A stretch of 14,192 bases of DNA. It comes from Alistipes sp. (GTDB lineage Bacteria; Bacteroidota; Bacteroidia; Bacteroidales; Rikenellaceae). Position 1 is the first letter of the stretch; every line of letters begins with the position of its first letter. The stretch lies in contig JAGBTW010000013.1 in NCBI GenBank assembly GCA_017631135.1, positions 1 through 14,192 of the forward strand, read 5' to 3'. Below the pieces are notes generated by a model. That model was given only the letters and a program-made list of their open reading frames with translations. It did no database searches and was not told where the DNA came from. Both the position numbers and the translations under genes were made by a program. Shown piece by piece: positions 7,386 through 14,192 of this stretch.

Positions 7386-8387
7386 TTATTTATCGCGCTC
7401 TGCAACGAAGGTACAAAGGTCGATAAGCGCCTTGCGGTAGGGCGTATCTTCGTACTTCGACACAAGGTGCATAGCACGCGATAGGTAGGCTTGCATAGTC
7501 TCCGTTGCGCGCTCTATGCCACCGCCATTGTTAACCTTGGCGTGTAGGGTGTCGAGTGCCGCCTCGTCCTCGTCGCAGCGCTTCAAAAGCTCGATCATCT
7601 CTTTGCGCTCGTCGTCGCTCGCATGTTCCATAACCTCGATTAGTGGCAACGTAATCTTGTGCTCTCGCAAGTCGTTATTTGCGGGCTTGCCGGTGTTATT
7701 ATTGCGGTTGTAGTCGAGGATGTCATCCTGAATTTGGAATGCCATGCCGAGAGCCTCGCCATACTTGCGCATGCGCTCAACATCCTCGCGTGCAGCACCC
7801 ACCGAGAGTGCTCCAAGGGCAGCACATACGCCAAGGAGGCTTGCCGTCTTTTGGTAGATGATGTCGAAGTAGTCGCCGCGTGTGGTGTCGAAGTTGCGGG
7901 CATGCTGACTTTGAAGTATCTCGCCCTCGCAGAGTGTCGCCATTGCCGAGCCAACATACGACACAATGTCGTACTGCGCTGATGCCATGCCGAGAGCCAT
8001 GGTCGTGGCAAGGATGTAGTCACCAAGGATGATTGCGAGGTTGCTCTGCCACTTGGCATTCACCGAGGGTTTTCCCCTACGCTCGTCTGCCGAGTCGAGC
8101 ACATCGTCGTGGATGAGTGATGCTGTGTGTATCATCTCCATGATGAGTGCCGCGAGGTATGTTCGCTTCGAGCAGTGTCTGCTTTCGGGGTTGGGTCTGT
8201 CGGGCATGCATGTCAATGCTGCGAGCATGGTGAGAATGGGGCGCACGCCCTTGCCGCGTGACGAGAGCGCGTAGGTGAGCATCTCCTGAAGCAACTCGCC
8301 CTCGGCGTTGATGTTGTCAGCTACGAATTGGTCAAAAGCCTTGAGGTCTTCGCCAATGGGCTGACGTATAGCGTCAATGGTAATCAT
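7386..8387 (-). CDS. (E)-polyprenyl diphosphate synthase, long-chain type
   Basis: A 333-residue all-alpha trans-isoprenyl diphosphate synthase that condenses isopentenyl diphosphate onto an allylic primer. The substrate-binding GKGVRP is at residues 45-50. The first Asp-rich motif is DDVLD (94-98), followed by ERRGKPSVN. GDY (122-124), QKT (179-181) and the second Asp-rich motif DDILD (221-225) complete the active site. The first motif is the short DDxxD form, with small residues Ala89 and Ser90 four and five places before it. This resembles octaprenyl/long-chain synthases such as IspB rather than farnesyl synthase, where a bulky residue limits chain length. The likely product is the menaquinone side chain; the exact length cannot be read. 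It does not belong to the cis (UppS) family, so it does not make undecaprenyl diphosphate. It is the first gene of a probable two-gene unit with the MFS permease and has its own TATCTTTG promoter element. Confidence 0.93.
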   Translation of the reverse strand: MITIDAIRQPIGEDLKAFDQFVADNINAEGELLQEMLTYALSSRGKGVRPILTMLAALTCMPDRPNPESRHCSKRTYLAALIMEMIHTASLIHDDVLDSADERRGKPSVNAKWQSNLAIILGDYILATTMALGMASAQYDIVSYVGSAMATLCEGEILQSQHARNFDTTRGDYFDIIYQKTASLLGVCAALGALSVGAAREDVERMRKYGEALGMAFQIQDDILDYNRNNNTGKPANNDLREHKITLPLIEVMEHASDDERKEMIELLKRCDEDEAALDTLHAKVNNGGGIERATETMQAYLSRAMHLVSKYEDTPYRKALIDLCTFVAERDK

Positions 8388-8412
8388 AGCGTTATAAGGT
8401 CAAAGTATTAGG

Positions 8413-8420
8413 CAAAGATA
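8413..8420 (-). promoter_or_regulatory. Putative promoter of the polyprenyl synthase gene, -7 element
   Basis: The minus strand reads TATCTTTG, matching TAnnTTTG, 25 bases upstream of the start at 8387. That implies a leader of only about 20 bases. No clear -33 motif is visible at the usual spacing. The element lies back to back with the plus-strand promoter at 8442-8472. Confidence 0.55.
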
Positions 8421-8441
8421 GTGTTTTTTTTATGAGTAAGG

Positions 8442-8472
8442 GTTGAAAAACGCAACTTTTTTCGTAACTTTG
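8442..8472 (+). promoter_or_regulatory. Putative promoter of the yfhO-led cluster
   Basis: A -7 box TAACTTTG (8465-8472) matches TAnnTTTG. GTTG (8442-8445) lies upstream with a 19-base spacer, the expected -33 position. This is the best two-part promoter in the window. The start codon at 8515 is 42 bases past the box, giving a leader of about 35 bases. Confidence 0.68.
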
Positions 8473-8514
8473 GGCGATTTATTACTTTATATGTAATACG
8501 AGTAGTGTTGAGCG

Positions 8515-11085
8515 ATGAATATTTTTCGTGATGATATAGAGCGTTACACCCTTGTATGGTGGGTGCAGAAGGCGCTGCCTTGGGTAGCAGGAGTTGTCGT
8601 TTTCTTTGCTGTGGGTTACATCTTTTTTGCTCCGCAGTTCGAGGGTAAGTCGCTGGGACAAAATGATATAGCGCAGTACTCTGGCATGTCGGCAGACATC
8701 CGCGCGCACCGCGAGGCTACGGGTGAAGACCCCCAGTGGACGGGTGGCATGTTCTCGGGTATGCCCGCCTATCTCATCGATGTGGAGTATCCCACGCAGG
8801 ATGTCAAGCAGACGCTCGGTGGCGCGGTTAAGATGGTGGGTGACCCCATGAACATGATACTCTTCGCCATGCTCTTCATGATGCTCGCCGTATCGCTCAT
8901 GGGCATAAACCCATGGATAGGCATCATCGCGGGCTTGGCTTATGGTCTATCGACCTACTTCTTCCTTATCATCGACGCGGGACACATCACCAAGATGTGG
9001 GCGTTGGTCTATGCGCCCCCTTTGGTTGGCGCTGTGTGGTATGCCCTGCGCAAGAATATGTGGGTGGGTGCAGCCCTTGCGGCGTTGTTCGGCTCGTTGG
9101 AGCTGGGTGCTAACCATCCGCAGATTACCTATTACTTCCTTTTTGTATGTATCACCCTGTGGGTTAGCGAGTTGATATTCTCTGCTCGCGATAAGCAATT
9201 TAAGTCATTTATGTTGCGCACAGCAGCGCTTATGGTGGCGGCTGTGTTGGCTGTAGGCTCAAATTTTGCCCCTTTGTGGTACACCATGCAACATCGCGAC
9301 AGCACGCAGCGCGGTAGCTCAGAGGTGCTAACAACCGAGGGTGCCCGAAGCGCAAAGATAGCCTACAACACCGAGTGGAGCTATGGCAAGGCCGAGAGCC
9401 TCAATATGCTCGTTCCCAACTACATGGGTTCTCGCTCGGGCGATGTTGATGAGCGCGTAGAGGAGTTCCTCGCGAGCGATGCAACCTACGAGGCTATGGT
9501 TGAGGATACGATTGACGAGGTTACGGCAATATACCAGGAGTACGAGCCGCAGATTACGCGCGACGACATACTCTACTACATGAACAACGACCCCGACTTG
9601 CGCCGCGATGTGGAGCAAGTGTTTGGCAATAGGTGGATGACGCTCTCGAGCCATGCCGCCAACTATTGGGGTACACAGCCCTACACCGCGGGTCCCACAT
9701 ACCTCGGTGCGGTGGTCATCTTCCTTGCCATTGTGGGTGTGGTGCTTGCACCTCAACGCTACCGCTGGTGGTTGATTGTGGTGAGCCTCTTTGCTCTGCT
9801 TTTGGCGTGGGGCAGCAACCTTATGAGCTTCTACGAGCTTATGTACGACTATTTGCCTGGTTATAAGAGCTTCCGCACCGTCTCTATGGCGTTGGTCGTT
9901 GTGGAGTGGAGCGTGCCGCTGTTTGCTGCTGTGGCGCTGTGGAGACTTATCTCTAACGAGGTTGCTACGCGCTCAAAGTATATCGCTGTAGCTGTGAGTC
10001 TCGCTTGTGTTGCGGTGCTCTATATACTCATGGCGCTGAATGCCGATTATGGCATAGCTGCACTTGTTAGTGATATGGGTAACTCGTTCATGGTCGAGCA
10101 GTTGTGCCTCTTACTCGAAGAGGTGCGCAGCGAGGCATTTGTTGCTGATGCTCTGCGCTCGTTACTCTATGTTGTGCTTGCGGCGGGTGTTGTCGTGGGC
10201 TACCTTGTGCTCTGCCAGCGCATGACCAACAGAGCGCGCATAGTGGGTGTTGTCGCGGTGGTTGTGATGACTCTTCTTGCCGTTGTGGACATCGCGGGTG
10301 TCAACAAGCGCTACCTCAACGATGATATGTGGTACGACAAGGCTGCAACCGACATCGCCAAGACAGAGTTAGACCGCGAGATACTCAAGGATACAGATTT
10401 GGGCTATCGCGTCTACGACATCGACAGTCGTGGTAGTGCGCGTGCCTCGAACTTCCACCGCTCGGTAGATGGCTACCATGGTGCAAAGTTGCAACGCTAT
10501 GACGATGTTCTTCACCGCTATATCTACACCGCTAACCCCGAGGTGTTGGCTATGCTCAACACGCGCTACACCATCTCGGGTGGCAAGGTGCACCAAAACT
10601 ACACGCTGGGTGCTGCATGGTTTGTAAATAGCCTCGAGAGGGTTGCTACACCCGCCGAGGAGCTCGACGCTTTGGGCTATGCCGACCTCGCAACAACAGC
10701 TCTTGTGAGCACCGACGTCGAGGGCGTGGATGCGTGGTACGACAATAGTGGATATATCGAGTTGGTGGAGTATGCCCCCAACCGCTTGAAATATGAGTAT
10801 GATGCCCCTGCGGAGGCGCTGTGCGTCTTCTCGGAGATATACTACCCCGAGGGTTGGAGCGCCTATGTCGATGGTCGCGAGGCGGAGTATTTCGCTGTGG
10901 ACTACATTCTTCGAGGCATGGAGCTTCCCGCGGGAGAGCATACCGTGGAGTGGCGCTTCAGAGCCCCACGCTGGGGTATGGCAACAACCATTACGGGCAT
11001 CGCCTCGTGGTTGATACTCTTGAGCTTGGTTGCGATAGCCGCAGTGCCGTTATATCGCTGGTATAGAGCAAAAAAACAAAGATAG
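8515..11085 (+). CDS. YfhO-family multi-spanning membrane protein, putative GT-C glycosyltransferase
   Basis: An 856-residue inner-membrane protein of the YfhO family. The Bacillus member is linked to glycosylation of cell-envelope polymers, and the family fold resembles GT-C transferases that use polyprenyl-phosphate sugars. Here the acceptor and donor are unknown. A first helix spans about residues 20-40. It is followed by an outward loop with Asp51 (GQND), placed where GT-C enzymes keep a catalytic or metal-binding acid. Later landmarks are DAGHITKMW (154-162), GANHPQITYYF (198-208) and a DYLPGYKSFRTVSMAL block. The C-terminus has a beta-rich extracytoplasmic domain (IYYPEGWSAYVDG, then LPAGEHTVEWRFRAP) before a final helix and basic tail. 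The acidic loop at about 304-382 looks longer than in the homologues I recall. It probably leads an operon: FtsX starts 7 bases after its stop. The family is clear; the function is inferred. Confidence 0.85.
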   Translation: MNIFRDDIERYTLVWWVQKALPWVAGVVVFFAVGYIFFAPQFEGKSLGQNDIAQYSGMSADIRAHREATGEDPQWTGGMFSGMPAYLIDVEYPTQDVKQTLGGAVKMVGDPMNMILFAMLFMMLAVSLMGINPWIGIIAGLAYGLSTYFFLIIDAGHITKMWALVYAPPLVGAVWYALRKNMWVGAALAALFGSLELGANHPQITYYFLFVCITLWVSELIFSARDKQFKSFMLRTAALMVAAVLAVGSNFAPLWYTMQHRDSTQRGSSEVLTTEGARSAKIAYNTEWSYGKAESLNMLVPNYMGSRSGDVDERVEEFLASDATYEAMVEDTIDEVTAIYQEYEPQITRDDILYYMNNDPDLRRDVEQVFGNRWMTLSSHAANYWGTQPYTAGPTYLGAVVIFLAIVGVVLAPQRYRWWLIVVSLFALLLAWGSNLMSFYELMYDYLPGYKSFRTVSMALVVVEWSVPLFAAVALWRLISNEVATRSKYIAVAVSLACVAVLYILMALNADYGIAALVSDMGNSFMVEQLCLLLEEVRSEAFVADALRSLLYVVLAAGVVVGYLVLCQRMTNRARIVGVVAVVVMTLLAVVDIAGVNKRYLNDDMWYDKAATDIAKTELDREILKDTDLGYRVYDIDSRGSARASNFHRSVDGYHGAKLQRYDDVLHRYIYTANPEVLAMLNTRYTISGGKVHQNYTLGAAWFVNSLERVATPAEELDALGYADLATTALVSTDVEGVDAWYDNSGYIELVEYAPNRLKYEYDAPAEALCVFSEIYYPEGWSAYVDGREAEYFAVDYILRGMELPAGEHTVEWRFRAPRWGMATTITGIASWLILLSLVAIAAVPLYRWYRAKKQR

Positions 11086-11092
11086 ATAACTT

Positions 11093-11983
11093 ATGAACGA
11101 AGGAAGAGATAAGCGTTTGAGCCGCAAGGTGCGTCGCTCGTATGTCATATCGACAATAAGCATTGCGCTTGTGTTGTTCATGCTGGGTGTGGTGAGCTAT
11201 GTCACCTTCTCGGCGCTCTCGGCTACGCGCGAGTTGCGAAGTGGCGTTGTGCTCTCGGTGGAGGTTGCCGACGAGCTTGGTGACGAGGGTCACAAAACCA
11301 TTGTCGAAGCGATGGAGGCTACGACAATGTGCAGCAATATCAGCTATATGACCAAGGATGAAAAGTTTGCCGACGAGGCATTCCGCGAGCAGTTCGAGGT
11401 CGACATAGACCTTCTGTTGGGTGAAAACCCCTTGCGCGATAGTTATGAGGTCACGCTTGCCGATAGCCATGCTGACAGGGTATCTGTCGAGGCATTCTGC
11501 GAGGCTGTGAGCGCTGTGGAGGGTGTGGAGTATATCGCTGTGCCACCAGTTGAGGTTGTTGAGAACATGCACCGCACGCTATCGTATATCTCCGTGGGCC
11601 TTGTAGCCTTCTTTGTTGTGCTCTTTATCATCTCGATGCTCTTGCTAAATAACACTATACGCTTGGCAATATACACGAAGCGCTACCTCATAAACACCAT
11701 GAAGTTGGTGGGCGCTACAAAGTGGTACATCATGCGCCCCTTGCTCGGCAATGCCTTCAAGCAGGGTATCGTGGCGGGCATCGTCGCTGCCATCATGGTC
11801 GTTGGCGTGGGCTATGGCATCGAGGAGATTATGCCCGATGGCGTGGCTATTGTCAACTACCGCGAGGTGGCTACCATTGTTGGCGCATTGGTCGTTGTGG
11901 GTGTCGTCATCACAGTGCTCTTTAGTGCCTTTGCCGTAGGCAAGTTCGTCAATATGAAGTCAAACAAGATATACCTCTATTAG
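11093..11983 (+). CDS. ftsX: Cell division permease-like protein FtsX
   Basis: FtsX is the membrane subunit of the FtsEX complex, an ABC-type machine at the division site that controls peptidoglycan hydrolases rather than transporting a solute. The 296-residue protein has an N-terminal basic cytoplasmic segment, helix 1 at about 18-42, and an extracytoplasmic domain at about 43-163 with the family hallmark ENPLRDSYEV (111-120). Helix 2 is at about 165-187, followed by the coupling segment NNTIRLAIYTKRYLINTMKL (185-204 region) and GATKWYIMRPLL. Two more helices follow at about 222-245 and 257-285. The ATPase partner FtsE is not in the window; in this group ftsE is often encoded elsewhere, so this is not evidence of loss. 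The gene starts 7 bases after the YfhO-family stop, and the DUF3098 gene follows after 34 bases. Confidence 0.93.
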   Translation: MNEGRDKRLSRKVRRSYVISTISIALVLFMLGVVSYVTFSALSATRELRSGVVLSVEVADELGDEGHKTIVEAMEATTMCSNISYMTKDEKFADEAFREQFEVDIDLLLGENPLRDSYEVTLADSHADRVSVEAFCEAVSAVEGVEYIAVPPVEVVENMHRTLSYISVGLVAFFVVLFIISMLLLNNTIRLAIYTKRYLINTMKLVGATKWYIMRPLLGNAFKQGIVAGIVAAIMVVGVGYGIEEIMPDGVAIVNYREVATIVGALVVVGVVITVLFSAFAVGKFVNMKSNKIYLY

Positions 11984-12017
11984 CGAGGTGTTTTAACCGA
12001 TAAACAGGGATAGATAT

Positions 12018-12278
12018 ATGTTAGGAACAAATGAAAATGGCGAAAAGCGCATGCCCTTCGATAAGAAGAATTACGCGCTTATGGTTGCGGGTTTGTTGGT
12101 CATCGTCGTGGGCTTCATGCTCATGGCAGGTGGTGGTAACCACACAGCAACAGAGTTCGACTGGTCGATATACTCGACACGTCGCATAACCCTCGCGCCC
12201 ATAGTCGTGATACTTGGCTTCGTGATTGAGATTTTGGCAATCATGGTGCGTTTCAAACCCAAGTCTAATAATAAATAA
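12018..12278 (+). CDS. DUF3098 family small membrane protein
   Basis: An 86-residue protein matching the Bacteroidota-specific DUF3098 family, whose function is unknown. It has a short polar N-terminus, helix 1 at about residues 19-38, and a short extracytoplasmic loop. The loop ends in the conserved-looking IYSTRRITLAP (51-61), which leads into helix 2 (about 57-77). A basic tail, RFKPKSNNK, ends the protein. The first ATG at 12018 is used. An in-frame Met12 (MPFDKKNY) is a possible alternative start, since the conserved part begins near there. The gene sits 34 bases after ftsX and 11 bases before uppP in a tightly spaced run. That suggests an accessory role in envelope biogenesis, but nothing in the sequence assigns an activity. 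No signal peptide or catalytic motif is visible. Confidence 0.88.
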   Translation: MLGTNENGEKRMPFDKKNYALMVAGLLVIVVGFMLMAGGGNHTATEFDWSIYSTRRITLAPIVVILGFVIEILAIMVRFKPKSNNK

Positions 12279-12289
12279 AGTAGAATATT

Positions 12290-13084
12290 ATGGAGATTTT
12301 TGAGTCTATGGTACTGGGAGCAGTACAGGGTCTTACGGAGTTTTTGCCCGTGTCGAGCAGCGGTCACTTGCAGTTGGCAAAAGAGTTGCTGGGCGTAGAG
12401 TTGGAGGAGAACCTCACATTTGATGTGGCACTACACGCCGCTACGGTGTTGAGCACCATCGTGGTGTTGTGGCGCGACATCGAGGGTCTATTCAAGGGAC
12501 TCTTTACGCGCGGCATGAACCCCGAGAAGAGTTATATCTTGAAGTTGATAATCTCGATGATACCTATCGGTATTGTGGGTTTCTTGCTTAAGGACGAGAT
12601 TGATGCAGTGCTTGCATCGAACTATGTTATGGTTGTTGTGGGTGGCATGTTGTTGTGTACAGCGGCACTTTTGTCGTTTGCCTACTACGCAAAGCCTCGC
12701 CAGAAGGATAGCATATCTTATCGCGATGCCTTTATCATCGGCGTATCACAGGCTGTAGCCGCTACGCCAGGTCTCTCACGCTCGGGCACAACCATCGCTA
12801 CGGGCTTGTTGCTCGGCAACCGCAAGGAGATTGTCGCAACATTCTCGTTCCTCATGGTCTTGGCACCCATCATCGGCGAGACGCTACTCAATGTTGTCGA
12901 CGGAGGACTCTCGATTGAGGGTGTCTCAACTGCGGCTCTCGTTGCGGGCTTCCTTACTGCGTTTGTTGTGGGCTGCCTCGCTTGTCGCTTCATGATTAAC
13001 ATCGTCAAAAAGGGCAAACTTATTTGGTTTGCTATCTACTGCGCCGTAGTGGGTGTTTTGGCTATTGGTTCATACTTATTTTAA
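12290..13084 (+). CDS. uppP: Undecaprenyl-diphosphatase UppP/BacA
   Basis: Dephosphorylates undecaprenyl pyrophosphate to the monophosphate, regenerating the lipid carrier for peptidoglycan and other envelope glycans; the active site faces the outer side of the inner membrane. The 264-residue protein is of usual length. It carries the first family motif, (E/Q)xxxE, as Q13-GLT-E17. The adjacent PVSSSGH (20-26) includes the catalytic-site histidine. The second motif PGxSRSxxT reads PGLSRSGTT (160-168). The remainder consists of hydrophobic helices. Bacitracin resists this step by binding the substrate, so extra copies of the gene can raise bacitracin tolerance. The gene begins 11 bases after the DUF3098 stop and ends 8 bases before truB, so it is almost certainly in the same transcript. 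The identification is firm. Confidence 0.96.
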   Translation: MEIFESMVLGAVQGLTEFLPVSSSGHLQLAKELLGVELEENLTFDVALHAATVLSTIVVLWRDIEGLFKGLFTRGMNPEKSYILKLIISMIPIGIVGFLLKDEIDAVLASNYVMVVVGGMLLCTAALLSFAYYAKPRQKDSISYRDAFIIGVSQAVAATPGLSRSGTTIATGLLLGNRKEIVATFSFLMVLAPIIGETLLNVVDGGLSIEGVSTAALVAGFLTAFVVGCLACRFMINIVKKGKLIWFAIYCAVVGVLAIGSYLF

Positions 13085-13092
13085 TGGTATAA

Positions 13093-13806
13093 ATGGAGGA
13101 GTTTTCATTGCGTGAGGTTGAGTTCCCCGAGGGCTATGTTGCGGTTATCGACAAGCCCTATGAGTGGACAAGTGCCGATGTGGTGCGCAAGATAAAGTTT
13201 CAGTTGCGCAAGTGCGGCTACCCCAAGATTAAGATAGGTCATGCGGGCACGCTCGACCCCTTGGCTACGGGCATCTTGCTCGTCTGCATAGGTCGTGCCA
13301 CAAAGCAGGTCGAGGCACTGCAGGCCGAGGAGAAGGAGTATGTCGCAGAGCTGATGCTTGGTGCTACGACGCCCAGTGGCGACATGGAGCACGAGGTGGA
13401 CTACACCTATCCCACGGAGCATATCACGCGCGAGATGGTCGAGGAGGCGTTGCACAGCCTTACGGGTGAGCGCGAGCAGTTGCCTCCGCTCTACTCTGCC
13501 AAGAAGGTGCAGGGTGTGCGTGCGTATGAGTTTGCGCGTGCGGGCGAGGAGGTGGAGCTCAAGCGCGCACTTATTAATATATATGAGCTCGAGCTCGTGG
13601 AGTATGACATGCCACGCATCAAGATTAGAGTGCGTTGCAGCAAGGGCACATACATACGTTCGTTGGCATTCGAGATTGGCGAGGCACTCAATAGCGGTGC
13701 TTACCTCACCTCGTTGCGTCGCACACGCAGTGGTGGCTACACGACCGAAAAGGCACATACGCTCGACGATTTTATGGAAAAATTGCGTGAGTGTGAAACA
13801 AAATAG
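13093..13806 (+). CDS. truB: tRNA pseudouridine(55) synthase TruB
   Basis: Isomerises U55 to pseudouridine in the T-arm of tRNAs and also helps tRNA folding. The 237-residue protein contains the catalytic motif GHAGTLDPLATG (49-60), with Asp55 as the expected nucleophile. It also has KEYVAEL and YSAKKVQGVRAYEFAR, where the tyrosine is a conserved active-site residue, and SKGTYIRSLAFEIGE. It is shorter than the roughly 310-residue E. coli enzyme and ends soon after the catalytic domain, without an obvious C-terminal PUA domain, as in other short Bacteroidota members. The ATG at 13093 is 8 bases after the uppP stop. A start a little further in is not supported, because the N-terminal block GYVAVIDKPYEWTS is conserved and close behind. 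The partial queA follows after 50 bases. Confidence 0.95.
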   Translation: MEEFSLREVEFPEGYVAVIDKPYEWTSADVVRKIKFQLRKCGYPKIKIGHAGTLDPLATGILLVCIGRATKQVEALQAEEKEYVAELMLGATTPSGDMEHEVDYTYPTEHITREMVEEALHSLTGEREQLPPLYSAKKVQGVRAYEFARAGEEVELKRALINIYELELVEYDMPRIKIRVRCSKGTYIRSLAFEIGEALNSGAYLTSLRRTRSGGYTTEKAHTLDDFMEKLRECETK

Positions 13807-13856
13807 CAGTTTTTTCGTATAGTATTTGATTATTACACGCTTTTTTTGAAAGAAAT

Positions 13857-14192
13857 ATGAAGTTATCGCAGTATGGTTACGACTTTTCGCAGGATATGAT
13901 TGCACAATATCCTACGATAAATCGTGACGACGCACGCCTTTTGGTGTTGCACCGCTCAACAGGCGAGATTGAGCATCGCACGTTCAAGGATATTATTGAG
14001 TACTTCGACGAGAAGGATATGTTCGTGTTCAACGACACGAAGGTCTTCCCCGCACGCTTGCAGGGCTGCAAGGAGAAGACGGGTGCCGACATCGAGATTT
14101 TCTTGCTCCGTGAGCTCAACCGCGAGCTCCGCTTGTGGGATGTGTTGGTAGACCCCGCACGCAAAATCCGCATCGGCAACAAGCTCTACTTC
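13857..14192 (+). CDS. queA: QueA (SAM:tRNA ribosyltransferase-isomerase), N-terminal part
   Basis: Transfers and isomerises the ribosyl group of S-adenosylmethionine onto 7-aminomethyl-7-deazaguanine in tRNA, giving epoxyqueuosine at position 34. Only 112 codons lie in the window, open at the right edge. The protein begins [19 protein letters not shown]. Recognisable family blocks follow: [29 protein letters not shown] at about residues 58-68, and [16 protein letters not shown] near the end. The start is the ATG at 13857, preceded by an A-rich GAAAGAAAT leader. The gap of 50 bases after truB is larger than others in the cluster and contains TAGTATTTG at 13820-13828. That is one base off the TAnnTTTG spacing, so a weak internal promoter is possible. 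The family call is secure despite truncation. Confidence 0.94.
   Translation, partial: MKLSQYGYDFSQDMIAQYPTINRDDARLLVLHRSTGEIEHRTFKDIIEYFDEKDMFVFNDTKVFPARLQGCKEKTGADIEIFLLRELNRELRLWDVLVDPARKIRIGNKLYF

Noticed and set aside
7386..8387. The prenyl synthase as the source of the undecaprenyl carrier recycled by UppP
   Set aside because: Its two DDxxD motifs mark a trans-prenyl synthase; the undecaprenyl carrier is made by the unrelated cis-family UppS. A quinone side chain is more likely.
10369..10941. A 190-codon minus-strand ORF inside the YfhO-family gene
   Set aside because: It is antisense to a conserved coding region and has composition typical of a shadow frame.
10991..11572. A 193-codon minus-strand ORF over the start of ftsX
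   Set aside because: It is a shadow of the ftsX and yfhO reading frames, with no motif and no promoter or start context.
13820..13828. TAGTATTTG before queA as a true promoter
   Set aside because: The spacing inside the box is one base off TAnnTTTG and there is no -33 motif at the right distance, so I did not list it as a feature.
13105..13905. A 266-codon minus-strand ORF across truB and into queA
   Set aside because: It is antisense to two clearly recognised genes. Its protein is Leu/His/Arg-rich with no family features, and it is explained by codon bias that avoids stops on the opposite strand.

Overview
The window looks like a chromosomal housekeeping segment from the Bacteroidota, most likely the order Bacteroidales. 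Three things support this. Promoters of the TAnnTTTG type (the Bacteroidota -7 element) sit upstream of four genes. Gene starts lack a strong Shine-Dalgarno sequence and are preceded by A/T-rich leaders. Protein sequences (YebC, type-2 IleRS, DUF3098, the FucP-like permease) have the character of Bacteroidales homologues. The genus cannot be fixed from the sequence; an Alistipes-like or related gut lineage is only a guess. I see no insertion sequence, CRISPR array, tRNA, rRNA, integrase or phage gene.

Layout. (1) 1-858, minus: the N-terminal 286 codons of methionyl-tRNA synthetase (metG), running off the left edge. (2) 859-1268: a 410-bp non-coding divergent promoter region. (3) 1269-5511, plus: a translation operon of a YebC-family protein and a type-2 isoleucyl-tRNA synthetase, closed by a strong intrinsic terminator. 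(4) 5512-5750: a convergent intergenic region with two back-to-back terminators and a cluster of degenerate decamer repeats arranged as an inverted repeat. (5) 5751-8387, minus: a long-chain (E)-polyprenyl diphosphate synthase followed by an FHS/FucP-type MFS permease. (6) 8388-8514: a compact divergent promoter region. (7) 8515-14192, plus: an envelope and tRNA-modification cluster of a YfhO-family membrane protein, FtsX, a DUF3098 protein, UppP, TruB and a partial QueA.

How the genes fit together. The left third is translation (two aminoacyl-tRNA synthetases plus a ribosome-linked YebC protein). The right third combines envelope biogenesis (a putative GT-C glycosyltransferase, the divisome permease subunit FtsX, and the undecaprenyl pyrophosphate recycling enzyme UppP) with tRNA modification (TruB psi55, QueA queuosine). 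The prenyl synthase is of the trans type and more likely makes a quinone side chain than the cis undecaprenyl carrier recycled by UppP.

No wholly new system stands out. The points most worth following are: an IleRS active-site signature altered from HxGH to GxHH (G56-I-H-H59), a variant linked to very high mupirocin resistance in type-2 IleRS enzymes; an acidic low-complexity insertion of about 105 residues in a predicted periplasmic loop of the MFS permease; the inverted decamer repeats between the convergent genes; and the uncharacterised two-helix DUF3098 protein packed between ftsX and uppP.
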